A stretch of DNA of 38,473 nt from Nitrospira sp. UBA2082 (GTDB taxonomy: Bacteria > Nitrospirota > Nitrospiria > Nitrospirales > Nitrospiraceae). Shown in pieces: positions 28,038 through 36,740 of this stretch. Positions within the stretch are counted from its first letter, which is position 1. Every line of letters begins with the position of its first letter. The notes beneath the pieces were generated by a model that was given only the letters and a program-made list of their open reading frames with translations, was not told where the DNA came from and did no database searches. The translations under genes were made by a program, and so were the position numbers. Location: assembly GCA_002331335.1 (NCBI GenBank), contig DCZO01000011.1:83986-122458 (forward strand), given 5' to 3'.

Positions 28038-29747
28038 ATGGGCGAACACGCACTCCTCTATATTCTCTTTGCTCCATTTGTGGGCGCATTGGCATTGATT
28101 CTCGTGTCGAACCGCCAACCCTTGCTCGTTCGCGGCATTGCGGCTGGGTCAGCATTCGTGTCCCTGATCGCGTCGATCTTTGTCTTTTATGCTTACGACC
28201 TAGACAAGGGGGGATTTCAGTTCGTCCAGAAGTTCGAGTGGTCTCGGGAACTCGGCATCTCACTGCACCTCGGCGTCGACGGCATCGCGACTCCGCTCGT
28301 GCTCGCCTCGGCCATTTTGCTCTTCACCGGCGTGTTCGTCTCGTGGCACATCAAGGATCGCACAAAAGAGTTTTACATCTGGCTCCTGATCTTGGCTGCC
28401 GCCACCATCGGCGTGTTCATGTCGCTCGATCTATTCTTCCTGTATTTCTTCTATGAGATGTCCGTGATCCCCATGTATCTGCTGTTGGGCATGTGGGGCA
28501 GCCACACCAAGAAGTATTTGGAGATGACGGACCCCGAAGGGCTGAAATTGAGGGACTCCGTCGGGTTCATTCTTAATTTCGGATCGAACAGCAAAGAGTA
28601 CGCGGCAATGAAGCTGGTCCTGTTCCTGTCGGCTTTTGCCGTTGTCGCGTTGATGGGCATTCTCTTGATATACAAATACGCCGGCCTCAACACCTTCGAC
28701 ATCCTCGTGCTCCGCGAACAGGCCAAACTGATGAATATCCCCGTGCTCGGCACGACTTTGGACAAGATCATTTGGGTCTTGATCTTTTTCGGTTTTGCGT
28801 CGATCGCACCCTTATGGCCGTTGCATTCCTGGTCCCCGGTCGGGCATGCCGCGGCTCCGGCCGCGACCAGTATGCTCCACGCCGGTGTCCTCATGAAGCT
28901 GGGGCATTTCTCGATCATCCGGGTGGCATTTGAAATTCTTCCTGACACGACCAGAGAGATGATGCCGATTGCTGCCGTCCTGTGCATCTTCAGCATCATG
29001 TACGGCGGGTTCGTTGCGTTTTATGCCAAAGACACCAAGTATGTGATCGGTTATTCCAGCTCCAGCCACATGGGTTACGTATTCCTGGGTATGGCGGCAT
29101 TGAACTACATCAGCTTGACCGGCGCGGTCATTTATATGTTCGCCCATGCCATGGCGACGGGTATGCTCTTCGCGATGGCCGGATGGGTCTACGATCAAAC
29201 TCACACCCGCGATCTCCCTTCGCTGGGAGGTCTCTCGAACAAGATGCCGTTCATCTCCGCCTGTTTCATCGTCGGCTGCATGGCCTCCATCGGAATGCCC
29301 GGTACTGTGAATTTCATTGCGGAAATCATGATCATCGTCGGCAGCTGGAACAAGTACCCCCTCCAAGTCATTGTAGCCGTCCTGGGGATTGTGCTCACCA
29401 TGGCCTATCTCTTCAAGATGATGCGGAGCATGTTTTATGGCCCGATGAGCCAGAAATACAGTCATGCGCACGATGCCGTCGGAGTGGTGGACCGGTTGCC
29501 CCTGTTGGTGATGATCACCGTCACTGTGGGATTCGGATTGTTCCCCATGCATTTGTACGATGTCGTCCGGTCTGGGGTGAACCCCCTGATCGCCAGGATC
29601 ACGCAAGTCGTGCCGGTCGCCTCACACGAGCAGGACCAGTTGAACGTGACGCGCGAGGCGCCGGAGAGCCCCTCGAAAGCTGATCTCACCGCAGTTCCCA
29701 GCCATCTTGCACATGTCACCCCGCACTCCATTCGGGGGCTCGAATGA
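28038..29747 (+). CDS. nuoM: Complex I subunit M, second copy (fourth pumping subunit)
   Basis: A second, divergent NuoM of 569 residues. E140 (segment 5, FFYEMSVIPMYLLLG), K287 (segment 8, LMKLG), H370 (segment 11) and E429 (segment 12, NFIAEIMI) are kept. The segment 7 lysine of FxxKxPxxPxHxWLPDAH is replaced: the sequence is FASIAPLWPLHSWSPVGH, with I256 at the lysine position. A roughly 70-residue stretch between segments 5 and 7 is longer than usual, and a polar tail of about 40 residues ends the protein. The ATG at 28038 is preferred over 27984, which lies inside nuoM1 and adds 18 polar residues. The stop overlaps nuoN by four bases. Confidence 0.95.
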   Translation: MGEHALLYILFAPFVGALALILVSNRQPLLVRGIAAGSAFVSLIASIFVFYAYDLDKGGFQFVQKFEWSRELGISLHLGVDGIATPLVLASAILLFTGVFVSWHIKDRTKEFYIWLLILAAATIGVFMSLDLFFLYFFYEMSVIPMYLLLGMWGSHTKKYLEMTDPEGLKLRDSVGFILNFGSNSKEYAAMKLVLFLSAFAVVALMGILLIYKYAGLNTFDILVLREQAKLMNIPVLGTTLDKIIWVLIFFGFASIAPLWPLHSWSPVGHAAAPAATSMLHAGVLMKLGHFSIIRVAFEILPDTTREMMPIAAVLCIFSIMYGGFVAFYAKDTKYVIGYSSSSHMGYVFLGMAALNYISLTGAVIYMFAHAMATGMLFAMAGWVYDQTHTRDLPSLGGLSNKMPFISACFIVGCMASIGMPGTVNFIAEIMIIVGSWNKYPLQVIVAVLGIVLTMAYLFKMMRSMFYGPMSQKYSHAHDAVGVVDRLPLLVMITVTVGFGLFPMHLYDVVRSGVNPLIARITQVVPVASHEQDQLNVTREAPESPSKADLTAVPSHLAHVTPHSIRGLE

Positions 29748-31237
29748 CCTTTTCGCTGACCATGTCGTTGGCCGATCTCCTGCTTCTCCTGCCGGAGATC
29801 TTCTTGACCTGCTGGCTTTGCCTGATTCTGATCGTCGACTTTGCCTTCCCCCGCATGTCTAAAGATCAGCTCGCGTTCCTCAGCGTCGGCGGCCTTGTGG
29901 CCACCTTTGCGTGTCTCACGTGGTTCGATGTGGCCCATATCTCGGGAACGTTGTTCGGCAACATGTTCGTATTGGACCGCATGGCCATCTTTTTCAAAAT
30001 GTTCGTCGTCGCCACCACGACCCTCGTGATCCTGGTATCGGTTCAATACGTCGATCGGTTCACGTTTTTCCGTGGTGAGTATTACGTGCTCGTCGTCATG
30101 TCATCGCTCGGGATGATGTTCATGTCCTCGGCCAACGATCTCTTGTCGTTGTTCGTAAGTCTGGAGTTTTCAACGCTCGGATTCTATGTGTTGGTGGGCT
30201 ATCTTCGGGAAGACTTGGCGTCCAATGAGGCGGGACTCAAGTTCTTTATCCTCGGCGTGTTCGCCGCCGCACTGCTCGCCTACGGCATCAGCCTCGTGTA
30301 TGGCGAGACGGGCAAGCTCGTCTTTTCCGAGATGCACCTCACCGCCACATCCGGAACGATTATCGGCTTTCTCCTGATCTTCACGGCACTGGGATTCAAA
30401 ATCGGCGCCGTGCCGTTCCACTCCTGGATTCCCGACACGTATCATGGCGCGCCAACCCCCGTGACGGCATTCTTGTCCCTCGCGCCCAAGGGCGCCGCAT
30501 TGGCCATCCTATTGCGGATTTTCTTCGTCGCGCTGGCAACCTTCAAGCCGGTGTGGATTGTCCTCTTGGTCGCCGTTTCTATCTTGTCGATGACCTATGC
30601 CAACATCGTGGCGATCGCGCAACGGAACATCAAACGTCTGCTGGCCTATTCCGGTATCGCGCAGATCGGAAACGTTCTGATTGGCCTTGCCGCCGGCACC
30701 AAGATGGGGAGCGACGCCATCTTGTTCTATCTGTTGGCATACTTGTTTGCGAATATCGGCGCGTTTGCAGTCGTGATCGCTGTCGGCCAAGCCATCGGGA
30801 GTGAGGAGATCGACGACTACAGTGGCTTGAATCGGCGGTCGCCGTTCTTGGCATTTGCCATGCTGCTGTTCCTGTTGTCCTTAGCCGGCGTTCCCCCGCT
30901 GGCGGGCTTTATCGGCAAGCTCTATATTTTCGTGGCCGCAATCAAGGAAGGGCTCTATACGCTGATCACGGTGGCGCTGATCAATATCGTGATCTCGATG
31001 TACTACTATCTGGTCATCGTGAAGAAGATGTACATCAATGAGCCGATCGATCCCTCTCCGGTCTCAATTTCCGGTCCAATGAAGACCGTGATCTATGTCG
31101 GCTTGGCTGGGACCTTGGTGATAGGGATCTATCCACAGCCGTTCATTGACTGGATCATCGACGCGACGTTGATGTTCTCGAATTTCACAACCCAGTCGAC
31201 CACCGCTATTCCTCCCACGCCACCGTTCGGCGGATAA
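29744..31237 (+). CDS. nuoN: Complex I subunit N
   Basis: Proximal antiporter-like pumping subunit, 497 residues, about 14 membrane segments. It has the segment 5 glutamate in SLEFSTLGFYVLVGYL, the segment 7 lysine in FKIGAVPFHSWIPD, the segment 8 lysine in LAPKGAALAIL and the segment 12 lysine in PPLAGFIGKLYIF. It overlaps nuoM2 by four bases (ATGA), indicating translational coupling. It is the last gene of the cluster; 67 bases then separate it from a kinase gene with its own promoter candidates. No terminator hairpin is seen after the stop. Confidence 0.97.
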   Translation: MTFSLTMSLADLLLLLPEIFLTCWLCLILIVDFAFPRMSKDQLAFLSVGGLVATFACLTWFDVAHISGTLFGNMFVLDRMAIFFKMFVVATTTLVILVSVQYVDRFTFFRGEYYVLVVMSSLGMMFMSSANDLLSLFVSLEFSTLGFYVLVGYLREDLASNEAGLKFFILGVFAAALLAYGISLVYGETGKLVFSEMHLTATSGTIIGFLLIFTALGFKIGAVPFHSWIPDTYHGAPTPVTAFLSLAPKGAALAILLRIFFVALATFKPVWIVLLVAVSILSMTYANIVAIAQRNIKRLLAYSGIAQIGNVLIGLAAGTKMGSDAILFYLLAYLFANIGAFAVVIAVGQAIGSEEIDDYSGLNRRSPFLAFAMLLFLLSLAGVPPLAGFIGKLYIFVAAIKEGLYTLITVALINIVISMYYYLVIVKKMYINEPIDPSPVSISGPMKTVIYVGLAGTLVIGIYPQPFIDWIIDATLMFSNFTTQSTTAIPPTPPFGG

Positions 31238-31247
31238 TTTCGGTTCC

Positions 31248-31268
31248 TGGCACAAGTTCTGCTACAAT
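31248..31268 (+). promoter_or_regulatory. Overlapping sigma-54-type and extended -10 promoter candidates
   Basis: TGGCAC (31248-31253) followed by CTGCT (31259-31263) matches the sigma-54 consensus TGGCACRNNNNYTGCW with the required 12-base GG-to-GC spacing. Overlapping it is an extended -10, TGCTACAAT (31260-31268), without a good -35. Either would start transcription about 30 bases before the kinase ATG at 31305. No sigma-54 activator gene is in the window. Confidence 0.45.
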
Positions 31269-31304
31269 TACTCCACGAAGGTACCGTGTGAGCAGCCCTC
31301 CATT

Positions 31305-32837
31305 ATGACCCGCGATTTCCAATCTGAATCTTCCACACCCACGGCATCGGCAACGACCAGCCAGCCGCAGTTGCCTCATACCCGGACGCGTGAGCCCGAA
31401 TCCCTCCTCGTCAGCACATCCGCGTTGCGCCGAGAACCATTGTGGCGGTCTCCCATCTTATGGTTTCGCACCCTCACAATTGAGCGCAGAATCTTGGCGG
31501 GTTTTGGGCTTGTGTTCGTGGGCATTCTCATTATCAGTACGGTGTCATACCGCAACACCAGTATCGTTGTCGCTAACAGCAAGCTCGACACCCGCAGCCA
31601 TGAGCTCGTCCGTCTCCTGGCCGGCATCGATGTAACCATGGACGAAGCAGAGAACAACCACAGAAGGTACTTAGTTACCGGTGAATCGTTGTATCTGGAT
31701 GCCTACTGGAACGTTGTGGAACAAAAGCCCAAGTTCTTGCAATACCTCGCCAACCTGACCGAAGGGTCGCCGGAGCAGCAGCAGCGCATCGATCGGTTGG
31801 AACATTTGATAGACCGGCAACTTGCCGCCGAGGCGGCCGCCATTGACCAGCTGGTGAGCCACGGGTTCCAGGCCGTTAAGCAGTTGGCGCTCGAGGGGGC
31901 CGCCAAAGAGGAGCTTCGAGACATACACCGTCTCATCGCGGAGATGGAGATGTCTGAACAACAAGCGCTCCAGAGGCGGATCATGGTATCTGCCTCCACC
32001 ACGACGCGCACCATTACCCTTCTCGGTATCGGAGCCGTGCTCCAGCTGGTGCTGTTAGCCGCCGTGTACTACTTGATCCGACACGACATTACGGAACGGC
32101 GGCGTGTCGCCGCCGAGCTCCAACGGCGCGGTGAGCTGCTCGAGGCGGCGAATAAAGAGCTGGAATCGTTCAGCTATTCGGTCTCGCACGACCTCAGGGC
32201 GCCGTTGCGACACATCGACGGCTATGCATCGCTGTTGCGGAAAGCGGTCACGGAGTCGCTGAACGAAAAAGCCGCTCGATACTTGCAGACAATCTCCGAC
32301 TCCGCCAAACAGATGGGCCAGCTGATCGATGATCTGCTGGTCTTCTCCCGCATGGGCCGCCAGGAGATGCTTCGGACCACGGTCAACCTGGACCAGTTGG
32401 TGAAAACCGTCCTTTACGATTTGCGACTTGACTTGCAAGGACGCGAGATATCTTGGACAATTGAACAACTGCCGGAGGTGCCGGGCGATCCGGCCATGCT
32501 GCGGCAAGTGTTCATGAATCTGATCGCCAATGCCGTCAAGTTTACGAGTACCAGGCCAATAGCCAAAATTGAGATCGGCATCGATCGTCGGTTGCCAAGA
32601 GAAATTGTGCTCTTCGTCAGGGACAACGGAGTGGGATTTGACATGCAATATGCAGGCAAGCTGTTCGGCGTCTTCCAACGGCTCCACCGAGCGGACGAGT
32701 TTGAAGGCACCGGCATCGGGCTCGCAAATGTGCGCCGCATCGTGCATCGCCATGGAGGGCGCACGTGGGCGGAGGGGGAACCGGACAAGGGAGCGACCTT
32801 CTATGTGGCGCTTCCAACCAGGAGGCCTCGAACATGA
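31305..32837 (+). CDS. CHASE3-domain membrane sensor histidine kinase
   Basis: Sensor kinase of 510 residues. A polar N-terminal stretch is followed by a membrane segment (about 63-81). A periplasmic CHASE3-like helical sensor (about 85-225, with the typical RRYLVTGE) and a second membrane segment (about 233-255) come next. The cytoplasmic core has H295 in YSVSHDLRAPLRHIDGY, an N box FMNLIANAVKFT, and G boxes DNGVGFD and GTGIGLAN. The core resembles those of cyanobacterial phytochrome-type kinases, and the next gene encodes an Rcp1-like receiver, starting within the stop codon (ATGA overlap). The CHASE3 ligand is unknown. Confidence 0.93.
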   Translation: MTRDFQSESSTPTASATTSQPQLPHTRTREPESLLVSTSALRREPLWRSPILWFRTLTIERRILAGFGLVFVGILIISTVSYRNTSIVVANSKLDTRSHELVRLLAGIDVTMDEAENNHRRYLVTGESLYLDAYWNVVEQKPKFLQYLANLTEGSPEQQQRIDRLEHLIDRQLAAEAAAIDQLVSHGFQAVKQLALEGAAKEELRDIHRLIAEMEMSEQQALQRRIMVSASTTTRTITLLGIGAVLQLVLLAAVYYLIRHDITERRRVAAELQRRGELLEAANKELESFSYSVSHDLRAPLRHIDGYASLLRKAVTESLNEKAARYLQTISDSAKQMGQLIDDLLVFSRMGRQEMLRTTVNLDQLVKTVLYDLRLDLQGREISWTIEQLPEVPGDPAMLRQVFMNLIANAVKFTSTRPIAKIEIGIDRRLPREIVLFVRDNGVGFDMQYAGKLFGVFQRLHRADEFEGTGIGLANVRRIVHRHGGRTWAEGEPDKGATFYVALPTRRPRT

Positions 32838-33289
32838 CCGCCATAAAACCGATTCTACTCGCTGAAGATAATCCCCGCGATGCCGAACTCGCCATGGCTG
32901 CGATGGAGGAACAACAGATCGCCGATAAAGTCGTGCTCTGTCACGACGGCGCGGAGGTGCTGGACTATCTCTACTGCCGCGGGCAATTCACATCCCGCCT
33001 CAAAGGGAATCCAGCGGTGGTTTTTCTCGATCTCAAGATGCCCAAGGTCAACGGGCTGGAGGTCTTACGGGCCATCAAGTCCGACGCAACACTCCGGCCA
33101 ATTCCGGTCGTGATGTTGACGTCTTCCCGAGAAGAACGCGATCTCAGCGAGAGCTACTCATTGGGCGCCAATGCCTACGTGGTCAAACCGGTGGAGTTTC
33201 ACCAGTTTGTGTCCGCGGTCAAAGAACTGGGCATGTTCTGGGGCGTGATTAATGAGCCCCCGCCTGAAAGATCCGGCTCCGGACACTAG
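32834..33289 (+). CDS. Rcp1-like single-domain response regulator
   Basis: A 151-residue receiver: acidic residues E11-D12, phosphoacceptor D66 in VVFLDLKMPKVNG, T96 in MLTSS and K118 in YVVKPVEF. The block YLYCRG between helix 2 and the phosphorylation strand, and the ending VKELGMFW, are typical of the cyanobacterial Rcp1 group, which partners phytochrome-type kinases. No output domain is present. The start is fixed by the four-base overlap with the kinase; the end overlaps the next gene by up to 38 bases. Confidence 0.94.
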   Translation: MTAIKPILLAEDNPRDAELAMAAMEEQQIADKVVLCHDGAEVLDYLYCRGQFTSRLKGNPAVVFLDLKMPKVNGLEVLRAIKSDATLRPIPVVMLTSSREERDLSESYSLGANAYVVKPVEFHQFVSAVKELGMFWGVINEPPPERSGSGH

Positions 33290-34913
33290 CCTTGATCGAG
33301 GTTCCGTGACAACTCCCCTACGAGTGCTCCACCTGGAAGATAACCCGACCGATGCCGACCTCATCGCTACGATGCTGACGGAGGGAGGAATTCCCTGCAC
33401 CCCGCGCCGTGTCGACAGTCGTGAGGCGTTTGTCAGGGCCCTTAAGGAAGGGCAGACGGATCTGATCCTGGCCGACTATTCCCTTCCCGGATTTGACGGC
33501 ATCGTCGCCCTGCAGCTAGCCAGAACTATCGCTCCTGACGTTCCGTTCTTGTTTGTGTCGGGAACGCTCGGCGAGGAACTCGCCATCGACACGATGCAAC
33601 GGGGCGCTACGGACTACATATTGAAGCAACGGCTTGGGCGCCTTGTTCCGTCGGTTCAGCGGGCACTCCGATCATTCCAGGATCGTGTGGAGCGCGCCCG
33701 AGCGGAGACAGCGCTCCGTCAAAGCGAGCTGCAACTTCGGCAGGTGCAAAAAATGGAGGCGGTCGGCCGATTAGCGGGCGGAGTGGCTCATGACTTTAAT
33801 AACCTGCTGACCGTTATCATGGGCCATAGCCAGGTGTTACTGAACGAGATGAGCCCGGACAATCCGCAGAGAAGCAAGATCGAGGAGATGCAAAAGGCCG
33901 GTGAGCGGGCCGCGGCTCTGATCAGGCAATTGCTCGCGTTCAGCAGAAAGCAACCGTCCGAGCCGAAAGTATTGAACGTGAACGCCGTTCTCACCGACAT
34001 CGAATCCATGATGCGCAGGCTGGTCGGGGCGGACATCGACTTGGCCTTGAAGCTAAGCCCGGAGAATCTGCGCGTGACGGTAGAGCCGTCGCAGCTTGAA
34101 CAGATCATCATCAACCTGGTCGTCAATGCCCGAGATGCGATGCCCAATGGCGGGCAGCTGCTCATCGAAACGAGTGCATGCCATCTTGCCGGGACGCCGG
34201 CCTATCACCTCAAACCCCTGCCTCCCGGTTCCTATGTCCGGCTGTCTGTCTCGGATACAGGCTGCGGAATGTTTCCGGAAGTGCAAGCTCACATCTTTGA
34301 GCCCTTCTTCACCACCAAGGAAGAGGGAAAAGGAACCGGACTCGGCCTCTCGACCGTCTTTGGAATCGTGACCCAGAACGGGGGAGGATTGGATGTGACC
34401 AGCGAGATCGGTCGAGGCACTCGATTCGATGTGTATCTTCCGAGTGCGGTTGTGGAACTTGACAAAGGGCCTAACCAGGATCTGATCCGGCCCTCACTGG
34501 GCGGCCAGGAAACGATTCTGTTAGTTGAAGACGACGCCGGTGTTCGTGAGCTGCTTCGGGACGAGCTCCGCAAAATGGGGTACCGAGTTTTCGAGGCCAA
34601 GCACGGACTCGAGGCCTGTCTCGTGGGCACGCAACAGATGGGAGAGTTGCAACTTCTCCTGACGGATGTCGTGATGCCGGGGATGAGTGGGACGGAATTG
34701 GCCAAGCACCTTCGTGTGATTAAGCCGGGGCTGAAGCTCCTCTTCATCTCAGGCTACTCCGATGATGTGAATATCGGAGCCGGCGATCCGGCCAGCGCCT
34801 ATCTGCAAAAACCGTTTACGCTCGAAACGCTCGCACGAACAATTCGCGAGCTGCTGGACACAAACCAGACCGGATTCACACGACCGACACCGCAGCCCAA
34901 CACGGCCCGCTGA
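33252..34913 (+). CDS. REC-kinase-REC hybrid histidine kinase
   Basis: Cytoplasmic protein of 553 residues without membrane segments. The N-terminal receiver has E29-D30, D75 in LADYSLPG and K125. A coiled linker leads to the HisKA domain with H180 in AGGVAHDFNNLLTV. The HATPase domain has N box INLVVNARDAM and G boxes DTGCGM and GTGLGLS. A C-terminal receiver has D472 in LTDVVMPGMSG. Having receivers at both ends suggests a phosphorelay node that takes input from the upstream CHASE3 kinase or Rcp1-like receiver. GTG 33306, 4 bases after GAGG, is an alternative start that would leave the receiver intact and avoid the overlap. Confidence 0.92.
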   Translation: MSPRLKDPAPDTSLDRGSVTTPLRVLHLEDNPTDADLIATMLTEGGIPCTPRRVDSREAFVRALKEGQTDLILADYSLPGFDGIVALQLARTIAPDVPFLFVSGTLGEELAIDTMQRGATDYILKQRLGRLVPSVQRALRSFQDRVERARAETALRQSELQLRQVQKMEAVGRLAGGVAHDFNNLLTVIMGHSQVLLNEMSPDNPQRSKIEEMQKAGERAAALIRQLLAFSRKQPSEPKVLNVNAVLTDIESMMRRLVGADIDLALKLSPENLRVTVEPSQLEQIIINLVVNARDAMPNGGQLLIETSACHLAGTPAYHLKPLPPGSYVRLSVSDTGCGMFPEVQAHIFEPFFTTKEEGKGTGLGLSTVFGIVTQNGGGLDVTSEIGRGTRFDVYLPSAVVELDKGPNQDLIRPSLGGQETILLVEDDAGVRELLRDELRKMGYRVFEAKHGLEACLVGTQQMGELQLLLTDVVMPGMSGTELAKHLRVIKPGLKLLFISGYSDDVNIGAGDPASAYLQKPFTLETLARTIRELLDTNQTGFTRPTPQPNTAR

Positions 34914-34990
34914 ACATTCCCGGTCGCGCGGCCATGTCATGGGTTGTCATCACCACCCACACCGTGCATACGGTGGATTCGGAAACCGCC

Positions 34991-35845
34991 ATGATTCCAA
35001 CCGTGTTAAGCAGTGCCGGTCGGTATGTGCTTCGCATCTGTGGGATCGTGTTGGTGTTGCTGGCTCTGCCTCATGTGAGCATTGCCGAATCCATCCTGTG
35101 GGAACGCTTGGCGAATGGCCTTGCGGTATCGGTCTGGTCACCGGGAAAGTCGTGTCCGGCGGTGCCGGCCCTTTTAGCCATCGACATCGATCCCGAGCGT
35201 ACGAGATTTGCGGTCCACCACTACGCACAAGAACATCTTTCACAACCCCCAACAATCGAGGAATGGCACAAGCGGACAGGTCACGCTGTCCTCTTCAATG
35301 CGGGACTCTTCCGAGAAAATTTCTCCTATCTCGGCTTGCTGTATAAGGATGGCCAGTCGCTGGGGAGCCGCCGCCATGCAACATGGCAGGGATTATTCGT
35401 GGCGGAGCCATCGGTCTCCGGCTTGAAGAACGCTCGGGTGCTGGACTTGACCGTCGAGGGCTTTGATGAGCGACGACCACCCTATCGAGAAGCCGCCCAG
35501 GCGCTGATGCTGTTGGACCATCGTGGAAACATTCGTGTGCGTCAGACGGGGAAGCGTGCCTACCAAACGATTGTCGCAGAAACCGGCAATGGGCATATTC
35601 TGATCCTCAAGAGCCGGGACCTCATGACCCTCTACGACATCGGTCAATGTCTTCGGGAAACAGTGCCGTCTGTACGACAGGCCATGGCTATGGACGGAGG
35701 TTCATCATCCGATGTGCTTGTTTCGGAGTCGCTGTGGCGGGAAGCGCAACACACCGAAGATCGTATGTCTTGGAAAACGTTATTCGAAGGAGGCAGTGTC
35801 GCGCACATCCCTCTTCCGACTGTGATTGGGGTGAGCCCGCGGTGA
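34991..35845 (+). CDS. Exported phosphodiester glycosidase-like protein (NAGPA domain)
   Basis: Predicted secreted protein of 284 residues. The N-terminus (RYVLRICGIVLVLLALPHVSIAES, in parts) is a signal peptide. The body matches the phosphodiester glycosidase fold related to the human enzyme that uncovers mannose-6-phosphate: AVLFNAGLF near residue 105, then TGKRAYQTIVAE, and the signature AMAMDGGSSSDVLV near 230-245. Bacterial members are thought to act on sugar phosphodiesters in the envelope; the substrate here is unknown. The frame is open to an ATG at 34934, but the start at 34991 gives a clean signal peptide and has GGAAA upstream. Confidence 0.85.
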   Translation: MIPTVLSSAGRYVLRICGIVLVLLALPHVSIAESILWERLANGLAVSVWSPGKSCPAVPALLAIDIDPERTRFAVHHYAQEHLSQPPTIEEWHKRTGHAVLFNAGLFRENFSYLGLLYKDGQSLGSRRHATWQGLFVAEPSVSGLKNARVLDLTVEGFDERRPPYREAAQALMLLDHRGNIRVRQTGKRAYQTIVAETGNGHILILKSRDLMTLYDIGQCLRETVPSVRQAMAMDGGSSSDVLVSESLWREAQHTEDRMSWKTLFEGGSVAHIPLPTVIGVSPR

Positions 35846-35908
35846 CCAAACTACGAAGGGTGCGTGCCGGGATGCGGAATTCGAGTCTGCCGCCGCCGAT
35901 CTGATTCG

Positions 35909-36331
35909 CTAGCGCCGTGGTCGTTCGACCGGGTATCCGGCTTCACGCCACGCGTTCATGCTGCCGGACACGTTGTATACATGGCGATAGCCGAGGTCCG
36001 CGAGAGTCTCCGCGGCAATGTTACTCCGACGTCCCGATTGGCAATAGACCACGACGTGGTCGTCGAGCTGTGCACCGATCTCTCGATGCCTGGCTTGAAT
36101 CTCGCGGAAGTCGATATTGAGATCTGTGCCGGGGATCATACCGGCCTGATGCTCCTCTGGAGAGCGGACATCGATGAGCACGAATCCTTTCTTGTCCATG
36201 GAGCCGGCCTTCGACAGACTCTCCTGCAGCTGTTGCACCGTCAGCAAATAGGAGTGGTGGGATCTGGCCACATCGCACAGCACAAGGCCGGTCAGCAGCC
36301 ATCCTAGTATCGCGATGATTGAAAGTTTCAT
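35909..36331 (-). CDS. Exported rhodanese-domain protein
   Basis: A 140-residue protein with a signal peptide (about 1-24) and a single rhodanese domain. Domain marks are VLIDVRSPEEHQAGMIPG, the active-site loop CQSGRRS with catalytic C97, and GYRHVYNVSGSMNAWREAGYPV at the end. Rhodaneses carry sulfur as cysteine persulfide; single-domain periplasmic forms may transfer sulfur or relieve thiosulfate or cyanide. The start is set by GGAGG seven bases before the ATG at 36331. The 56-base gap to the divergent lipoprotein gene probably holds both promoters. Confidence 0.92.
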   Translation of the reverse strand: MKLSIIAILGWLLTGLVLCDVARSHHSYLLTVQQLQESLSKAGSMDKKGFVLIDVRSPEEHQAGMIPGTDLNIDFREIQARHREIGAQLDDHVVVYCQSGRRSNIAAETLADLGYRHVYNVSGSMNAWREAGYPVERPRR

Positions 36332-36387
36332 TGTCTTTCCTCCCATGGCATATTGCGGCCGAGACTGACTCTGGTCATAATAAAAGC

Positions 36388-36705
36388 ATGCGGAAGAGCT
36401 GGTCAAGCGTGGTCGCCACGATCGCGGTGTTCACTCTCCTCGGCTGTGCCGACGGAGTCAAGTTCGTTCAGGAGCATGAGAACGGGGGGGTTGTGGTGTA
36501 TCCGTTCAGAGGAGACCAAGGCTCTCTGCTTTCGTCGTTCCGCACGGAGGCGCTTGCCCTCATACAAGAGAAATGTGGAGCCCGGTCCTACACGATTGTC
36601 CGTGAGGGAGAAGCGCAGGGCCGGTCACGGGTCGTAAGCCCGATTGAAGGCCAGGCAGAAGTCATAGAAGAACGACGGTGGGGAATTCAGTTTCACTGCG
36701 AGTAG
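36388..36705 (+). CDS. Small lipoprotein, unrecognised family
   Basis: A 105-residue predicted lipoprotein. The signal sequence ends in a lipobox LLGC with lipidated C20, followed by ADG. The mature part is about 85 residues, with VVVYPFRGDQGSLLSSFRTEALALIQEKCG and a C-terminal WGIQFHC. The two further cysteines could form a disulfide. I do not recognise a family. The start is chosen for the lipoprotein signal; the open frame extends to 36319. TTGCGG and CATAAT, 17 bases apart just upstream, form a weak promoter candidate that leaves little or no leader. Confidence 0.75.
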   Translation: MRKSWSSVVATIAVFTLLGCADGVKFVQEHENGGVVVYPFRGDQGSLLSSFRTEALALIQEKCGARSYTIVREGEAQGRSRVVSPIEGQAEVIEERRWGIQFHCE

Positions 36706-36732
36706 GCGGCTCGCCTTCGCAAATAAAGCCGC
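36706..36732. terminator. Possible bidirectional hairpin between convergent genes
   Basis: GCGGCT (36706-36711) can pair with AGCCGC (36727-36732) around a 15-base loop, with the smaller AGGCG/CGCCT hairpin (36704-36716) overlapping. It lies in the 35-base gap between the lipoprotein gene and the converging pyrE. T-runs are poor on both sides, so termination is only inferred from position. Confidence 0.3.
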
Positions 36733-36740
36733 TTGGACTG

